Below are positions 21,860 through 33,596 of a stretch of 37,500 bases of DNA, piece by piece. The position numbers and the translations under genes are program-made. Location of the stretch: the NCBI GenBank assembly GCA_012295275.1, contig CM022667.1, positions 9,460,038 through 9,497,537 on the forward strand, in the 5' to 3' direction. Position 1 is the stretch's first letter. Each line of letters starts with the position of its first letter. Source of the stretch: Chrysomallon squamiferum. Its lineage: Eukaryota > Mollusca > Gastropoda > Neomphalida > Peltospiridae. A model generated the notes under the pieces. The model was not told where the DNA came from and searched no databases. It saw nothing but the letters and a program-made list of their open reading frames with translations.

Positions 21860-22200
21860 ACCGCGCCTTCAGTCATTTACATAAGCCGGCGAAGAAAACG
21901 CGTTTGTCGGAAATACATCATCATCATGCCACCGAGTGGCGTAGTAATACGGCACGTGTCTCGCGCGAGCGCGTGCAACAGGTTGCAGTCCTCAAGGTGC
22001 ACGAGCTAAATCGCGCGGTTTATCGAAAAGTCCCGCTACATTTCCACCTGAATCGGAAAGATCAGCCGTCACTGAAATAAATTGACGAACGTAATACCTA
22101 CTCGACATATGCCGTGAAAAACTCTCCACTTCCAGTCTTTATTTCGTCGATAAATCTGTGAAGCAAGCTGTGCTTTGTACAATAATCCCGCGTGGTGCAT
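21860..22200. other. CpG-rich complex stretch, nothing recognised
   Basis: GC- and CpG-rich relative to its surroundings, with CGCGCGAGCGCG near 21962. No gene or clear motif. Confidence 0.4.
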
Positions 22201-22500
22201 TTAAAAGCGATAACGAAATAAACAGGCTAGATTTTAATTTTATTTTAGAAAGTGGGAAAGGTGAAAAAATAAAAATTAATAATAATAATAATAACAACAA
22301 CAGCAGCAGTAACAAGAATAAAAAGATATTTCTAAAAAGGCAATAATTGATTATAATCATTTTTAAAATATCCTTAAGTTTATTATATTATTAATATTTG
22401 ATACTTTGGTACTGTATATGTACGTTAGAGCAAATAATGACAAAGCAATAATTATTACTCGTATTTATGTTTTTCATAAACTGGAGACTTAAATAAAATC
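22200..22500. other. AT-rich stretch
   Basis: An AAT/AAC triplet block at about 22278-22320 and otherwise unremarkable AT-rich sequence. Confidence 0.6.
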
Positions 22501-22504
22501 AGTC

Positions 22505-22540
22505 GCATTATTATTATTATTATTATTATCATTATTATTA

Positions 22541-22592
<52 letters not shown>

Positions 22593-22770
22593 AACTATTA
22601 TTGTTGTTGGTGTTGTTGTTGTTGTTACTGTTATTGTTGCTGTTATTATTATTGTTATCGTTACTGTTGTTGCTGTTATTATTATTATTATATTATTAGT
22701 AGTATTAGTATTATTTTGCTGTTATTGTTGTTGTTGATGATGATGTTGTTATTTATGAATATATATAATA
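22505..22770. repeat. ATT/GTT triplet field
   Basis: An ATT array (22508-22591) followed by GTT and mixed triplets. Confidence 0.92.
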
Positions 22771-22990
22771 ATAACACAAACAACGTTGGCTTACTGAATG
22801 TAAGAATTTTAATATATTTAGTTATCACTTTATAAAATATTTTCTATAAAGCTGTGTTTCCTCTGAAATTACCTAAATAATATGTAAAACAGATATTATT
22901 ATTATTACAAATTTAAATTTTAAACAAGAATTAATATTAAAAAAAAAATGTTTCTAATGCATACGTTTATATCACTTATACATAGACAAA

Positions 22991-23096
22991 TACACAGATA
23001 GATTAAAACATACACAGATAGATTAAAACATACACAGAGAGATTAAAACATACACAGATAGATTAAAACATACACAGATAGATTAAAACATACACA
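22991..23096. repeat. 20-bp tandem repeat, five copies
   Basis: The unit TACACAGATAGATTAAAACA repeats five times in exact 20-bp register, one copy with a single T-to-G change, plus a short partial copy. Confidence 0.95.
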
Positions 23097-23199
23097 GTGA
23101 GTAAAATACACACACGTATACATAAACAAATCTATCTATGTCTATTCTATTAGATCTATCAGTACAGCACATACACAGATACATACATAATGCACGCAT

Positions 23200-23399
23200 G
23201 AATTAAAAATAAATAAATAAATAAACAAACAAACAAACAAACAAATAAATAAATAAATAAATAAATGAAAAAGAAACAACAAAAAACAACAACTTCAAAA
23301 CAGCTAAAATTTATATTTAACAAAATGTTTTTTGTTCTACCTCCAACAAAATTAAACTTCAAATAAACTCATTCAACTATAGTAATAAACTACAATTTA

Positions 23400-23475
<76 letters not shown>

Positions 23476-23480
23476 GAAAA
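23200..23480. repeat. AAAT/AAAC, AAT and poly-T tracts
   Basis: AAAT/AAAC tetramers (23207-23267), AAT (23400-23432) and poly-T (23440-23474). Confidence 0.9.
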
Positions 23481-24310
23481 ATCTAATTTAATTTTGTCGA
23501 GTTATCGAACTTTACTCCAGCTATGCACGTGTCGAAAATATGTACAAAATCGGCTTTTGGTTTTGAGTTAAGTGCCAAATTTTTTTTTCTTTCTTTCTTT
23601 CTTCTTTTCTTTTGCTAAAGTTGTTTGATGGGTCGCGCACTCGTTTCAAATCATCCTCGCAGTCAAACTGGTTTCCCGCGCGACTGATTCGTGGAGAGCT
23701 GAGAAGTACAAGTCGACACAAAAAAAAACACTCGCGCGCCTAATAACTCGATAATTAGGCGATATCCGAGACATCCTCCATTCCTGACAAAACATATTCA
23801 CCTCGAGGAGACAAAAAAAAAAAAAAAACTAACCAGGTTTCTGTCTCGGTAGCCATAGCGAAGCGCGTGCCATCGGCTCGCGCAATATCGAATTTGATTG
23901 GCTGGCGCGATCAGGTTTTTCACTTTTGACGTGTGACAAAAACATGGTAGATTTTCTTTTTCTTTTTTTTCTTTTTTTTTTTTTTTTTTTTTTTTTTGGT
24001 TTTGAAACGGGCGTACTATTCGGGATAAATACAGCCAAGGGTGACGTTATTGTGGAATTACAGAGAGGGGTGGCGTATCCCGGGGGGGGGTTATGTTTTG
24101 GGGCGGAGGAATGTTGGTGGTTTTCAAAAAAAAAAAGTTTTTGTGTTGTGGGTGAAAATTAAAAATGTCGATTCGCGACTCGAATTTCGTGCTGTAGCCC
24201 TGTTCTGTGTTTATTGTGTGTTAAAACATGACTGCACTGTAAGTTCGGGATTTACATTTTGATTAAAACTGTCCATAGGCAGCGACCGCATCGGGTTATA
24301 TTTTAATTAA
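23480..24310. other. Complex CpG-containing stretch, nothing recognised
   Basis: Repeat-poor except for pyrimidine runs (23580-23610, 23955-23998) and a G-run at 24082-24089. Short frames only; no domain seen. Confidence 0.45.
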
Positions 24311-24582
24311 ATGAACTTCAGCTAGTATGAAAATTTAAAGCGAAAGTAAAAGTAAATAAATAAAATAAATTGAAAACAAAAATAATAAAGTCCACAATTA
24401 TGAAAGAAAGTAAGAAAGGAATGAAGAATGAAAGAAACACAGAAAGAAAGACAAAACTAAAAGCAGTTACACTGACAAAGAGAAACAAAAGTATAAATAC
24501 AAATTTAAAAAGATCCACATCTGTCTTTTTTTGTTTTTTCTTCTTCTTCTTCTTCTTCTTCTTCTTCTTCTCTTTTATCATT

Positions 24583-24682
24583 TAACAACCTAAATAAATA
24601 CTTAAACTTTGCAGTATTAAAAAAAATCCTGTAACAACCTAAATAAATACTTAAACTTTGCAGTATTAAAAAAAATCCTGTA
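24583..24682. repeat. 49-bp perfect tandem duplication
   Basis: Copies at 24583-24631 and 24632-24680 are identical and the match runs two bases further. It lies just after a TTC array (24540-24570). Confidence 0.95.
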
Positions 24683-24889
24683 CCGTATAGTTAAACAGTT
24701 ATTAAAATGCAACTTTTCTTTTAGTTATTCGTTTCATATAAAATAAATTATTACAACACGATTTATTATTCCAACATTTATATTTATCCATTCTCTGCCA
24801 TAAACCACACCCTCCTCACCCTCTCTTCTCTGCCCATATCTGCAAATTATCATCATCTGTCGCTATGGTCATTATTTAATGATTTGCAC

Positions 24890-25140
24890 AAAGAACGGGT
24901 TTATTTTCTTAATGCGTATGCAGATTATAGTACCAAGCGGTGCATCAGTAGGGGCGATACGATCTCTAGCGCGCGCCATTATGCAAATGAGCTTACGTAA
25001 TTTATGGTATTCAAAGAGCGATATATTACGCTGCTGTAGCGGATGATAGCATCATCGTAGTCGTTGGTTTAACGAATCTGCAAATAAAATGAGAAGGTTA
25101 TTTCTCGACTGAGACAATGAAGAGAGACTTTTTCACAAAC
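24890..25140. other. Short complex island with an octamer motif
   Basis: Contains a perfect POU octamer ATGCAAAT (24981-24988) and GATGATAGCATCATC near 25043-25057, a short inverted repeat. Its GATAGCATCATC also occurs near 20345. Function is unknown. Confidence 0.35.
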
Positions 25141-25191
25141 TTAGGGGAGGTAATTTTTTCGATAAATTTAGTGGAAGGGCTCGATAAATAG

Positions 25192-25226
<35 letters not shown>

Positions 25227-25496
25227 CTACTACGACGACGACGACGACGACTACGACTATACGCTGATTTTAAGAAATACGACGAGAAAGAGAAGAACAA
25301 GATAATAAAAAAATAAAAAAAAAAAAGGAAGAAGAAGAATGAGAGAGAAAAGAAAAGCGAGAAAAACAAAAAGAGAGAGAAGACGAATATATAAAATAAA
25401 AAATTAATAAACTAGAATTTAATATTTATTTACTTATTTATTTATTTGTTTACTTGATACGCACATTTCCTTCATTTGCTTACAGCTAAGATGGTG

Positions 25497-25500
<4 letters not shown>

Positions 25501-25572
<72 letters not shown>
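25501..25572. repeat. (GA)36 pure dinucleotide repeat
   Basis: A 72-bp uninterrupted GA array. Confidence 0.97.
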
Positions 25573-25578
<6 letters not shown>

Positions 25579-25844
25579 TGACGTTGCATTACGTTTCTGT
25601 AAATTTATAACTTTTTGTTTAAAATATTAAAGTATATATATTTTTTTTCTAAATTTATTTTATTATTTACTTATTTCTTTTCCATTATTCAATTTTTATT
25701 TTATTTTTACTTTTTTTATTTACTTTTTTTTGTTTTGTTTTGTTGTTGTTGTCAATACGTTTTTATTATTTTTATTATTTTTTATTATTATTTCTTTCTT
25801 TCTTTCGTTCTTTCTTTATTTATCTATTTATTCATTCATTTATT

Positions 25845-25888
<44 letters not shown>

Positions 25889-25984
25889 TTCCTAATGGAG
25901 GTTTATTTTTTAAAGGTGTCAGAACATTTACAAAGGACAATTTTAAAAGCTTCTTAATATAATTTTTTTATTCAATTTTTATTA

Positions 25985-26015
<31 letters not shown>
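25573..26015. repeat. T-rich tract with poly-T runs
   Basis: Dense T-rich sequence with poly-T at 25850-25887 and near 25984-26011. Confidence 0.85.
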
Positions 26016-26017
<2 letters not shown>

Positions 26018-26019
26018 GA

Positions 26020-26400
26020 TATCCGGTTACGTCACTTGCCTGTAACAGGTGTGTGGAAAAATCAAACTAAAAGGCTATGAAAACACATATTAATTACAAC
26101 AATAATTGCAGCGGGTCGATAAAATCTGTGCGTTTTGTCCTCTTTACGTCCGCATATTTAGAAAATACGAAATTGATTTTGCAATAAGACTTACAGCGCA
26201 CGTCATGGCAGTATTTTAATAGACAGAAGAACGGCGATTTCAAAGTGCCGTTCCTTTGTTATGCTTGGTTTCGTCGACGTCACAGCAGTAATAAATAAAT
26301 TACCGTAAAGTGCGTAAAAAAACCCAACCCGGCATCCATCCAACCATCCTTTGTCCCAGTCCTTATCACTAACTTATTGTTAGATAATTAATAAAGTGTG
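26020..26400. other. Complex stretch with CRE-type sites
   Basis: TTACGTCA (26027-26034), CAGGTG near 26047 and GACGTCAC near 26277. No gene seen. Confidence 0.4.
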
Positions 26401-26459
26401 TTACGTTGAACAGGCAAAATCGTAAACTATTGCAGTCAGATACTCTTCAGACTGTTCAC

Positions 26460-26784
26460 GATATTACTGTTGCTACTGCAGCTACTACTGCAACTACATC
26501 AACTACTGCAGCTGACGCTATTACCATTTCTAAAACGATTGCTACTGTTATTATTACTATTATCAATACTGCTGGCTTTGCTACTTTTGCTGCTGCTGTT
26601 ATTACTACTACCACTACCACAACTATTACTAAAGATACAACTACTACTACAACTATTACAGTACTACCATTAATGCTGCTGCTGCTAGACTACTACTACT
26701 ACTACTACCACAGCATCTGCTATAACTATTTACTATCAATACTACTGTTGCTTCTTCTAACTCCACCGTTATTATTATTATTAT

Positions 26785-26843
<59 letters not shown>

Positions 26844-27075
26844 ATAGTAGTATTACTATTATTACTATTACTATTATTTTTACTATTATTATTTTATTAC
26901 TGGTGTTATTGTTATTATTATTATTATTATTAGAACTACTTCTGCTGCAGTACAATAGCAAAATCAACTACTACAACAACTTTTACAATTACTGTTACAG
27001 TAACAACTACTGCTACTATTACTGCTGCCACTGCTACTAACCATAATCACGAGATGATGATGATGATGATGATGA
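26460..27075. repeat. Impure ACT/GCT/ATT/AGT triplet field
   Basis: About 600 bp of drifting triplets, with AGT pure at 26787-26843 and GAT at about 27054-27075. It creates a 175-codon Thr/Val/Leu frame that is not a gene. Confidence 0.9.
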
Positions 27076-27079
27076 CGAA

Positions 27080-27375
27080 GACGACGTTGATGACATTTAC
27101 TTTCCTAATGACTGCAACTGTTTATTCAGCTGCAGTCTTCGATTCGAAAGGACAAACGCTTGCCTGAGTTTTCATAATTTCCCGTTCCGGATAGTGCTCC
27201 GTCAACAAGAGAATCAGCGACCGTGACGTCACCGGGAAGGTGGATAGAAAAGATTTTCTTACTGCTAATTCATCGGAGTAACCCATCGAGAGGGTAACAG
27301 CGGGTTTCAGATCATTTCATGATGGTCACCACCGGAAACCTAAAAGAATAAGAAGTAAAATTATAACAGCTGGTA
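27080..27375. other. Complex island with a full CRE
   Basis: TGACGTCA at 27224-27231 in the context ACCGTGACGTCACCGG, within a non-repetitive stretch. No gene seen. Confidence 0.4.
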
Positions 27376-27379
27376 TTTA

Positions 27380-27987
27380 ACAGAACATTGTTAAAGCAGA
27401 ATGCAGTACTAAATACAGTACCTTATGCCTCACAGCATTATAGCAGTTAACAAGCAAATAAACGTCACAGTGTTCAGTGCAGTGTAGTACAGAACTGTAC
27501 AGTAAAATCCAGACTGTCACACAGAACAACTTAGAAAGTACTATACACGCATACAATACAAGTGTATATAAAACATATTTACTTGTACTCATTACAAGTA
27601 CTAATGTATGTGTGTGTGTGCGTGTGTGTGTTGTATAATGTAGTAGAGTACGTTATACAGTACAGTATACACTACCAGTATGGAAAGGTACTGCAATGTA
27701 CACATTACATTATGCACTACAGTACCACGGTGCACTTTAGACAAGTGTACAGTAGAATATATTGCACAGTGCGTTATATAATACTGTACAACAATACTTA
27801 TTTTATTTTATTTATTTATTTATTTATTGTACTGACATGAATTCAACAAACTTAAACAGTTGAAAATAAAAAAGAATTGTGAATACAATACAGTATACTG
27901 TACAAGAATGCAACAACATAAAGTATAAGTTACAACAGAGTACATTGCAGTTTGTTTATTTAACAACATGCCAATGCAATAAACAAA

Positions 27988-28042
<55 letters not shown>

Positions 28043-28260
28043 AATAAATAAAATAAATAAGATAAAATAAAACTGGCTATTGGGTGTTAATTACAGAATA
28101 CGGTACAGATAAGACAGAGAATTACGGCAGAGAGCAAGTGCAGTACAATTTTATGTCAGTAACCTTATGTACAACACACAATACAGTGCCTGAACAATAC
28201 AGTTCAATACACTAAATGACAATTTAATGTAATACAACAGATAGCAACATAATGTACAAC
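27380..28260. repeat. GTAC/TACAGTA-rich cryptically simple sequence
   Basis: By eye about twenty GTAC tetramers in roughly 880 bp, mostly as CAGTAC, TGTACA or GTACTG, without a fixed period. A TG run (27607-27630) and an AAAT array (27983-28045) interrupt it. It matches no repeat family I recognise. Confidence 0.7.
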
Positions 28261-28299
28261 AAAGAAAAATATTGTAAAATATCTGCGTGCACCAGAGTA

Positions 28300-28521
28300 T
28301 GGATTTTTGGTTGTGGTTTTCTTTTCTTTTTTTCTTTCTTTGTTTTGTTTCTATGCTTGTTTATTTGTTTGTTTGCGTATTTGTTTATTTGTTTTGCTTT
28401 TTATTTGTTTATTCGTTTGTTGGCTTGTTTATTTGTTTGCTTCTTTGTTTGTTTGTTTGTTTGTTTGTTCTGTTTTATCAAAACTACAAATTATAACAAA
28501 GCTAACATTCTGCAGCAACTC

Positions 28522-28582
<61 letters not shown>
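28300..28582. repeat. TTTG/TTTA tetramers, TA and poly-T
   Basis: TTTG/TTTA-type tetramers (28350-28470), TA (28523-28555) and poly-T (28555-28582). Confidence 0.9.
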
Positions 28583-28929
28583 GATAACGTCTGCACCTGT
28601 CTACAAGTCATGTCGGATTCCAAACACGTAGTATTAACAATTTTTACAAGAACCTTTTGTAATTTTATATCATCGATTTAAACTCTGCTGCGATCACGTT
28701 TCAACGATGTAATCGAATTGTTAGAGCAACTGCCTTAAAAAATAATAATAATAAAAAAAAATTAAAAAAAGTAACTGAGAAAATAAAATATAATGCACAG
28801 TATGTGATATATATAGATTAAATCAAAAAAAGCACAGTCCGAGTGGTTTTGGTTTTGTATTGATGAACAGACAGACAGACAGAAATACACTGATCGATTT
28901 AAATATGGATACACAGATACATTTAAATA

Positions 28930-29130
28930 TACGTACACACACACACATACATACACACATATAACACACATACATACACACATATATACATACACACATA
29001 CATAAACATACATACGTACATACATACATATATACATACATACACACACACACACACACATACATACATACATACATACATACATACATACATACATACA
29101 TACATACATACATACACACATACATATACG
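28930..29130. repeat. (ACAT)n / (TACA)n microsatellite
   Basis: Impure CA and TACA, becoming a pure TACA array at about 29058-29115. Confidence 0.95.
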
Positions 29131-29139
29131 TATTTAAAT

Positions 29140-29608
29140 ATAAAAAATATTAAAAAAAAAATTCCCGGGAACTTAAAAACAAAAAGAACTAATAACTTAT
29201 CTCTGTATATTATAGAGCACTGTAAGTAACATTCGATTATATGAATAGCTCTGGAAAAGTCGAAGTAACGCTGATAGCCCAGGGGAAAACATAACTATCA
29301 ACATAATTGTATACACATTGTGGTAAAATTTGGTTTTAATTTGTTAATAATTAATTTATTTATTTATTTATTTATTTGCCTATGTTAGGGTTGTTGTTGT
29401 TGTTAACAATATAAATAATATTAGAAGTAGTGATATTAATATTCGTAGTAGTAGCAGCAACAACAATAGCAGAGGTAAAAAAATGATAAAACTAAAATTA
29501 AGATGGATGCACAAAAATGAACCATTAAAAACAGAAAACTAGATAACATTATAACCACAAAGTATACTGTATTTAAGCAGAATTAGCTTTATATACAATT
29601 CATTTTGT

Positions 29609-29661
<53 letters not shown>

Positions 29662-29730
29662 TTAGATGAGCAGTTCGAAGTAATAATATATAAAATTTAT
29701 TAAATTATTATCGGTTTTTTTATATCTTTA
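29140..29730. other. AT-rich stretch with ATT array
   Basis: TTTA near 29350-29376, AGT/AAC triplets near 29424-29470 and ATT at 29612-29660. No gene seen. Confidence 0.65.
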
Positions 29731-29731
29731 A

Positions 29732-29733
<2 letters not shown>

Positions 29734-29811
<78 letters not shown>
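29734..29811. repeat. (CT)39 pure dinucleotide repeat
   Basis: A 78-bp uninterrupted CT array. Confidence 0.96.
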
Positions 29812-29812
<1 letters not shown>

Positions 29813-29879
29813 ACAAAATAATATTCTCATATCGTTATTATTTAAATATTATTACCTGCCTTGAATTATCATATATTTA

Positions 29880-30270
29880 ATTTTAAATCTTATGCACACA
29901 CACACGCGGACAGAGATTATCGACCTGTTTGAGATTACGACAGCACGTGCAAACATAATCCTTACAAATCGTATCCAACAATGATTTAGAATTTTATATG
30001 CATTGGACAGAAAGCAGATGTCGAATCTTCATTGCCACAGATTATCAGCAGAATGGAAGAATTACACATGTCACTGGGCTGGCCGATTTCTTATTGAATT
30101 TCACTGACGCGCGTATGTCAACACTGTTGTCATAGTGACTGATTTTCTTTTACTGTTTACAGTCGCGAACATATGTCGCTGGCAACGGGCCGAGAGCATC
30201 AGAGTTGATGAAAAAGCAATGAACGGGAACTAAGCGTTAACCACAATCGTCGATTCGGTTGTTTTGTCGC
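29880..30270. other. Complex stretch, nothing recognised
   Basis: About 390 bp of non-repetitive, CpG-containing sequence without an open frame of note. Confidence 0.45.
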
Positions 30271-30309
30271 GAAACGGTTTTAATTATATTATCCTTTTTT
30301 TTTTTTTTA

Positions 30310-30339
<30 letters not shown>

Positions 30340-30341
<2 letters not shown>

Positions 30342-31130
30342 GTTATGCCGGGTTTTTTAGATAAGTTATCTCCCTTCCAAAATGGCAGATTTAACTCTGA
30401 GCGTTTGTAGATTTATTTTAATTATTGTTATTTATTTATTTTTTTTATTCATTTTTATTTATTTTTTTTTTTTTTTATTTTTTTTATTTAATTATTTATT
30501 TTTATTATTTATTTATTATTATTTTATTTTATTTTATTTTATTATTTTAACTTCTTTTTTTTTTTTTTTTTTTTTTTTGCATTCTTTTTCTGAAAGGTTT
30601 TTCTTTCTTCTTTTGTTGTTATTGTTGTTACTGCTGCTGCTGCTGCTGTTGTTATTTGTTGTTTGGTACCACTTCCTAATCACTGTACTGTAAGTTATTA
30701 CGAAACAGTAGCAAGAATGTGATTATATTTTTCTTCTGATATTATAAAAATATAATTTACAAGCATGTGATACACCTTTCTTATGAACATGGCTAGAACG
30801 GGAAAACATTATACCGCTTTGTCGTGGTTAACTGACTGTTCGATGAGTTACGTTCCCCATTCCAAGATGGCAGATTTAACAGCGAGAATTTGTTGGATGG
30901 ACTATTTTATTTATTTTTAAAATTTATACACTTACCTGTACTCTGGAAATTATAAACTTTGAGACAAATTTCTTAAAGCTGTGGCTGGAACGAGAAATAT
31001 TTCCACTTATTTGTAGTCGTTAATCGATCGCAGTTCCATTGAAAGTTCTACGAACACTTATCTCCAACCATGAAGTGAACGACTTGAATAATAACAATAC
31101 AGAAATCTGGTGACTCAGTCTTGTTAGTTT
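30340..31130. repeat. Diverged interspersed/tandem repeat copies
   Basis: The phrase around TTCCAAAATGGCAGATTTAA (30375-30394) recurs as TTCCAAGATGGCAGATTTAA (30861-30880) with similar flanks, about 486 bp apart. Another phrase, ATGGCTAGAACGGGAAA near 30790, recurs as GTGGCTGGAACGAGAAA near 30980. T-rich and triplet inserts separate the copies. Confidence 0.6.
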
Positions 31131-31139
31131 ATTTACTTC

Positions 31140-31790
31140 ATGCTGAACGATTTTTGTATCTTTTTAAGTGTTAAACACACGCAAGCAAAGACAACCACAT
31201 GTTTATTGCTATTAGTATGATTATGATATCATTGTCATCATCAAAATTATCATTATTATTATTATTATTATTAGTTCTTAACCAAATAAAAAATTATTAA
31301 TAAGAATAAAAAAGATTAACAATAATAACAAAGACAATAATAAATCCAAACTACATCGAAACAATAAGAAATTAAACATAAGTAACAATAATTATAAAAT
31401 TAAACTGAATTATATCTAAAAGTAGAATGGTACTCTAATTATACTGCGAATACTGCTATTACGAAAACAATAAATAAATAAATAAATAAGTAAACAAATA
31501 AAACAATAATAACAATAAAAAGTATAAATTCTTTTTCACAAACCTGAGAAATTATCGTTTCCGATCTCACAATATAAAAAAGAATTTGGCGATTACTCCT
31601 TTCATTGTTTTACGTCACTATATTGTTTGACGTTGTAATTTCTTTATCATATGAAAACGTCTTCGTTTTCTTTTTGCATATTTATTACTAGATGCTTTGT
31701 CCATAAAGGTTATGTTTCGTTTATATATAAAATAATTTTGCATGACCGTCTTCGGTTCCTATACGGCTGATTTCGAAGTGAAAATACATT
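31140..31790. other. AT-rich stretch upstream of the ligase gene
   Basis: ATT, AAC and AAAT-type low-complexity sequence, with TTACGTCA at 31610-31617. No gene seen. Confidence 0.6.
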
Positions 31791-32104
31791 TATAAATGAT
31801 TTATAGTCGTATTTTCGAGCTTTTCCGTCCATTTGATGAAACAACACGATTATTTCCGATCACAACCGAGACTCTTCGCTCAGTGCTATTTTTAGCAAAT
31901 ACACAGCGATAATAAAAATAGTTACGGAAGTAAACAAAAAATGTTTTCGTTACTACATCGCTAGTTACAACATCTCCCTGCATCGGTTAACTGACACATT
32001 AAACACGTTTAATCTACTGTTACATATCTATAACATGTCTTTAGTTATTTATCGATTATTTCGTTTCTGCAAGGTCATATTTACGAGTTCGATGTCGTGG
32101 ATGA

Positions 32105-32147
32105 CAGGTGGGCGTGGTTTCGCTGAAAACATGTCTGAAACATGTTC
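32105..32147 (+). promoter_or_regulatory. p53-family response element with adjacent GC/CACCC-type box
   Basis: Two decamers, AAACATGTCT (32127-32136) and AAACATGTTC (32138-32147), both match the p53-family half-site RRRCWWGYYY at 10 of 10 positions, with CATG cores and a 1-bp spacer. Just upstream lie CAGGTG (32105-32110) and GGGCGTGG (32110-32117, Sp/KLF-like). A third half-site with one mismatch, TAACATGTCT, is at 32031-32040. The position fits the promoter or leader of the downstream ligase gene; function is inferred. Confidence 0.55.
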
Positions 32148-32149
32148 AA

Positions 32150-32249
32150 ACAGGTACTGGACAGAACCAACGCGTACTATAAACAGCTTCAGCTCACTCG
32201 ATCTGATCATAACATCAAATACAACTTCAGAGAACAGAATCTACTACAA
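32150..32249 (+). other. Possible 5' UTR exon of the ligase gene
   Basis: A good donor, CTACAA|GTAAGA, ends at 32249 in a non-repetitive stretch 1.35 kb before the first coding exon. Spliced to the acceptor at 33596 it would form a leader. The open frame across it (ATG 32035) joins exon A out of phase, so coding use is unlikely. The exon start is not defined; 32150 is nominal. Confidence 0.35.
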
Positions 32250-32274
32250 GTAAGAACTATTCTCCCTGTTTATT

Positions 32275-32460
32275 AGTATTATTATTATTCATAGCAGTAG
32301 TAGTAGAGTGGTAGTGATGGTAGCAGTTAATGTAGTAGTGCTAGTGGTGGTAGTAATAGCTGCAGTAGTATCACTAGAAATAGTTGTAGTAGTAGTGGTA
32401 GGCGTAGTCGTCATAGTAGTTGTTGTACTGGTAGTAGTAGCAGTAGTGGTAGTAATGGGC
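32275..32460. repeat. AGT triplet field
   Basis: Impure AGT/GGT triplets just downstream of the possible leader exon. Confidence 0.85.
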
Positions 32461-32559
32461 TTGACTAAAACTTAAAACACCGTGCATACTTTGATTTAGG
32501 ATATTTCGAAATTACTCAAATAATTAAATTTACTTGCCTGTAATACAAGTATTATAAAT

Positions 32560-32562
<3 letters not shown>

Positions 32563-32593
<31 letters not shown>

Positions 32594-32730
32594 TGTATGT
32601 ATGTATGTATGTATGTATGTATGTATGTATGTATGTACGTATGTATGTCTGCATGTGTGTATGTGTGTGTGTCTGTGTGTGTTATTTATTGTGTGTATAA
32701 TGTGCGTGTGTGTGTTTGTGTATGTCTCAA
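32563..32730. repeat. (ATGT)n and TG microsatellite
   Basis: A near-pure ATGT array (32563-32648), then TG-rich sequence. Confidence 0.95.
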
Positions 32731-32890
32731 TGGCTAAATGACTGCATTTACGAATGTATTGTTATCTCTGAGAAATAAGATTCTACGGAAGAATCATCTG
32801 ATGCCAGTTTTCTTTTGACTTTTACAAATACGTTTGATTATTTTTGAATGCCCGATTTTCTTTATAATAAACAAGTTATTGTTCTGGCAC

Positions 32891-32891
<1 letters not shown>

Positions 32892-32946
<55 letters not shown>

Positions 32947-33200
32947 GTTATTGTTATTATTATTTCCTTTGTTATTATTATTTTAAACTTATTTTGTATT
33001 AATTTCGGTGGAGGTATCAAATATCATTATAGTGAATGTAAACCTTCTTTCCGAAAGTAATTGTTTTGTTTGTTGTTTTGTTTTGTTTACTTGTTGTTGT
33101 TTTTTTAATTATTATTTTATTTATTTTTTATCTTATTATTAGTAGTAGTATTAGTAGTAGTAGTAGTATTTATTTGGGGTTTTTTTTTTCAAAATGTTTC
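32892..33200. repeat. ATT array and T-rich triplets
   Basis: ATT at 32892-32945, then GTT/TTA and AGT triplets up to about 33165. Confidence 0.9.
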
Positions 33201-33596
33201 ATTTATTTGAACTAAATATAAATATTTTACATTCGCGCTCAGTCTGTGTAGGTGTGTTATTTTCTCGAATGTTTACTTTTATTTTCGTTTTCCTTTATTA
33301 TAGTTCCATTTTGTGAGTTCCTTTCAAATTCTGATCAGCTTTATTATTATATTAGTTTCATTTTATTTATTTTTATTATTTATTTATTTATTTTGCTATG
33401 TCTTTCATTCCCGCCTTCCCTCTTTTTTTCTTTATTTTCTTTTTTTCTTTATTCATTTATTCATTTTGTTATATATTTATTTATTTGTTTGTTGGTTTGT
33501 TTATTTTGTTATTTTATTATTTTGTTATACAATTATTATTTTTCTCATTTGTTTATTTATGTGTTTATTCATTCATTCTTTCGTCTTTTTTGTCAG
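33200..33596. other. T-rich sequence leading into the first coding ligase exon
   Basis: TTTA/TTTG-rich pyrimidine-heavy sequence that ends in the acceptor at 33596. The reading frames crossing it are composition artefacts. Confidence 0.7.

Noticed and set aside
22991-23096. CRISPR-like array
   Set aside because: The 20-bp repeats are directly adjacent with no spacers, in a eukaryotic genome.
25043-25057. GATGATAGCATCATC as a structured RNA element
   Set aside because: A six-base stem with a three-base loop is too short to support alone; the shared 12-mer near 20345 may be chance.
26406-26933. 175-codon Thr/Leu/Val frame
   Set aside because: Impure triplet repeat, no complex sequence beyond the first 25 codons.
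32035-32253. 72-codon frame as first coding exon of the ligase
   Set aside because: Splicing from its donor (32249) to the acceptor at 33596 gives the wrong frame for the PBZ exon; no domain in the peptide. Retained only as a possible leader.
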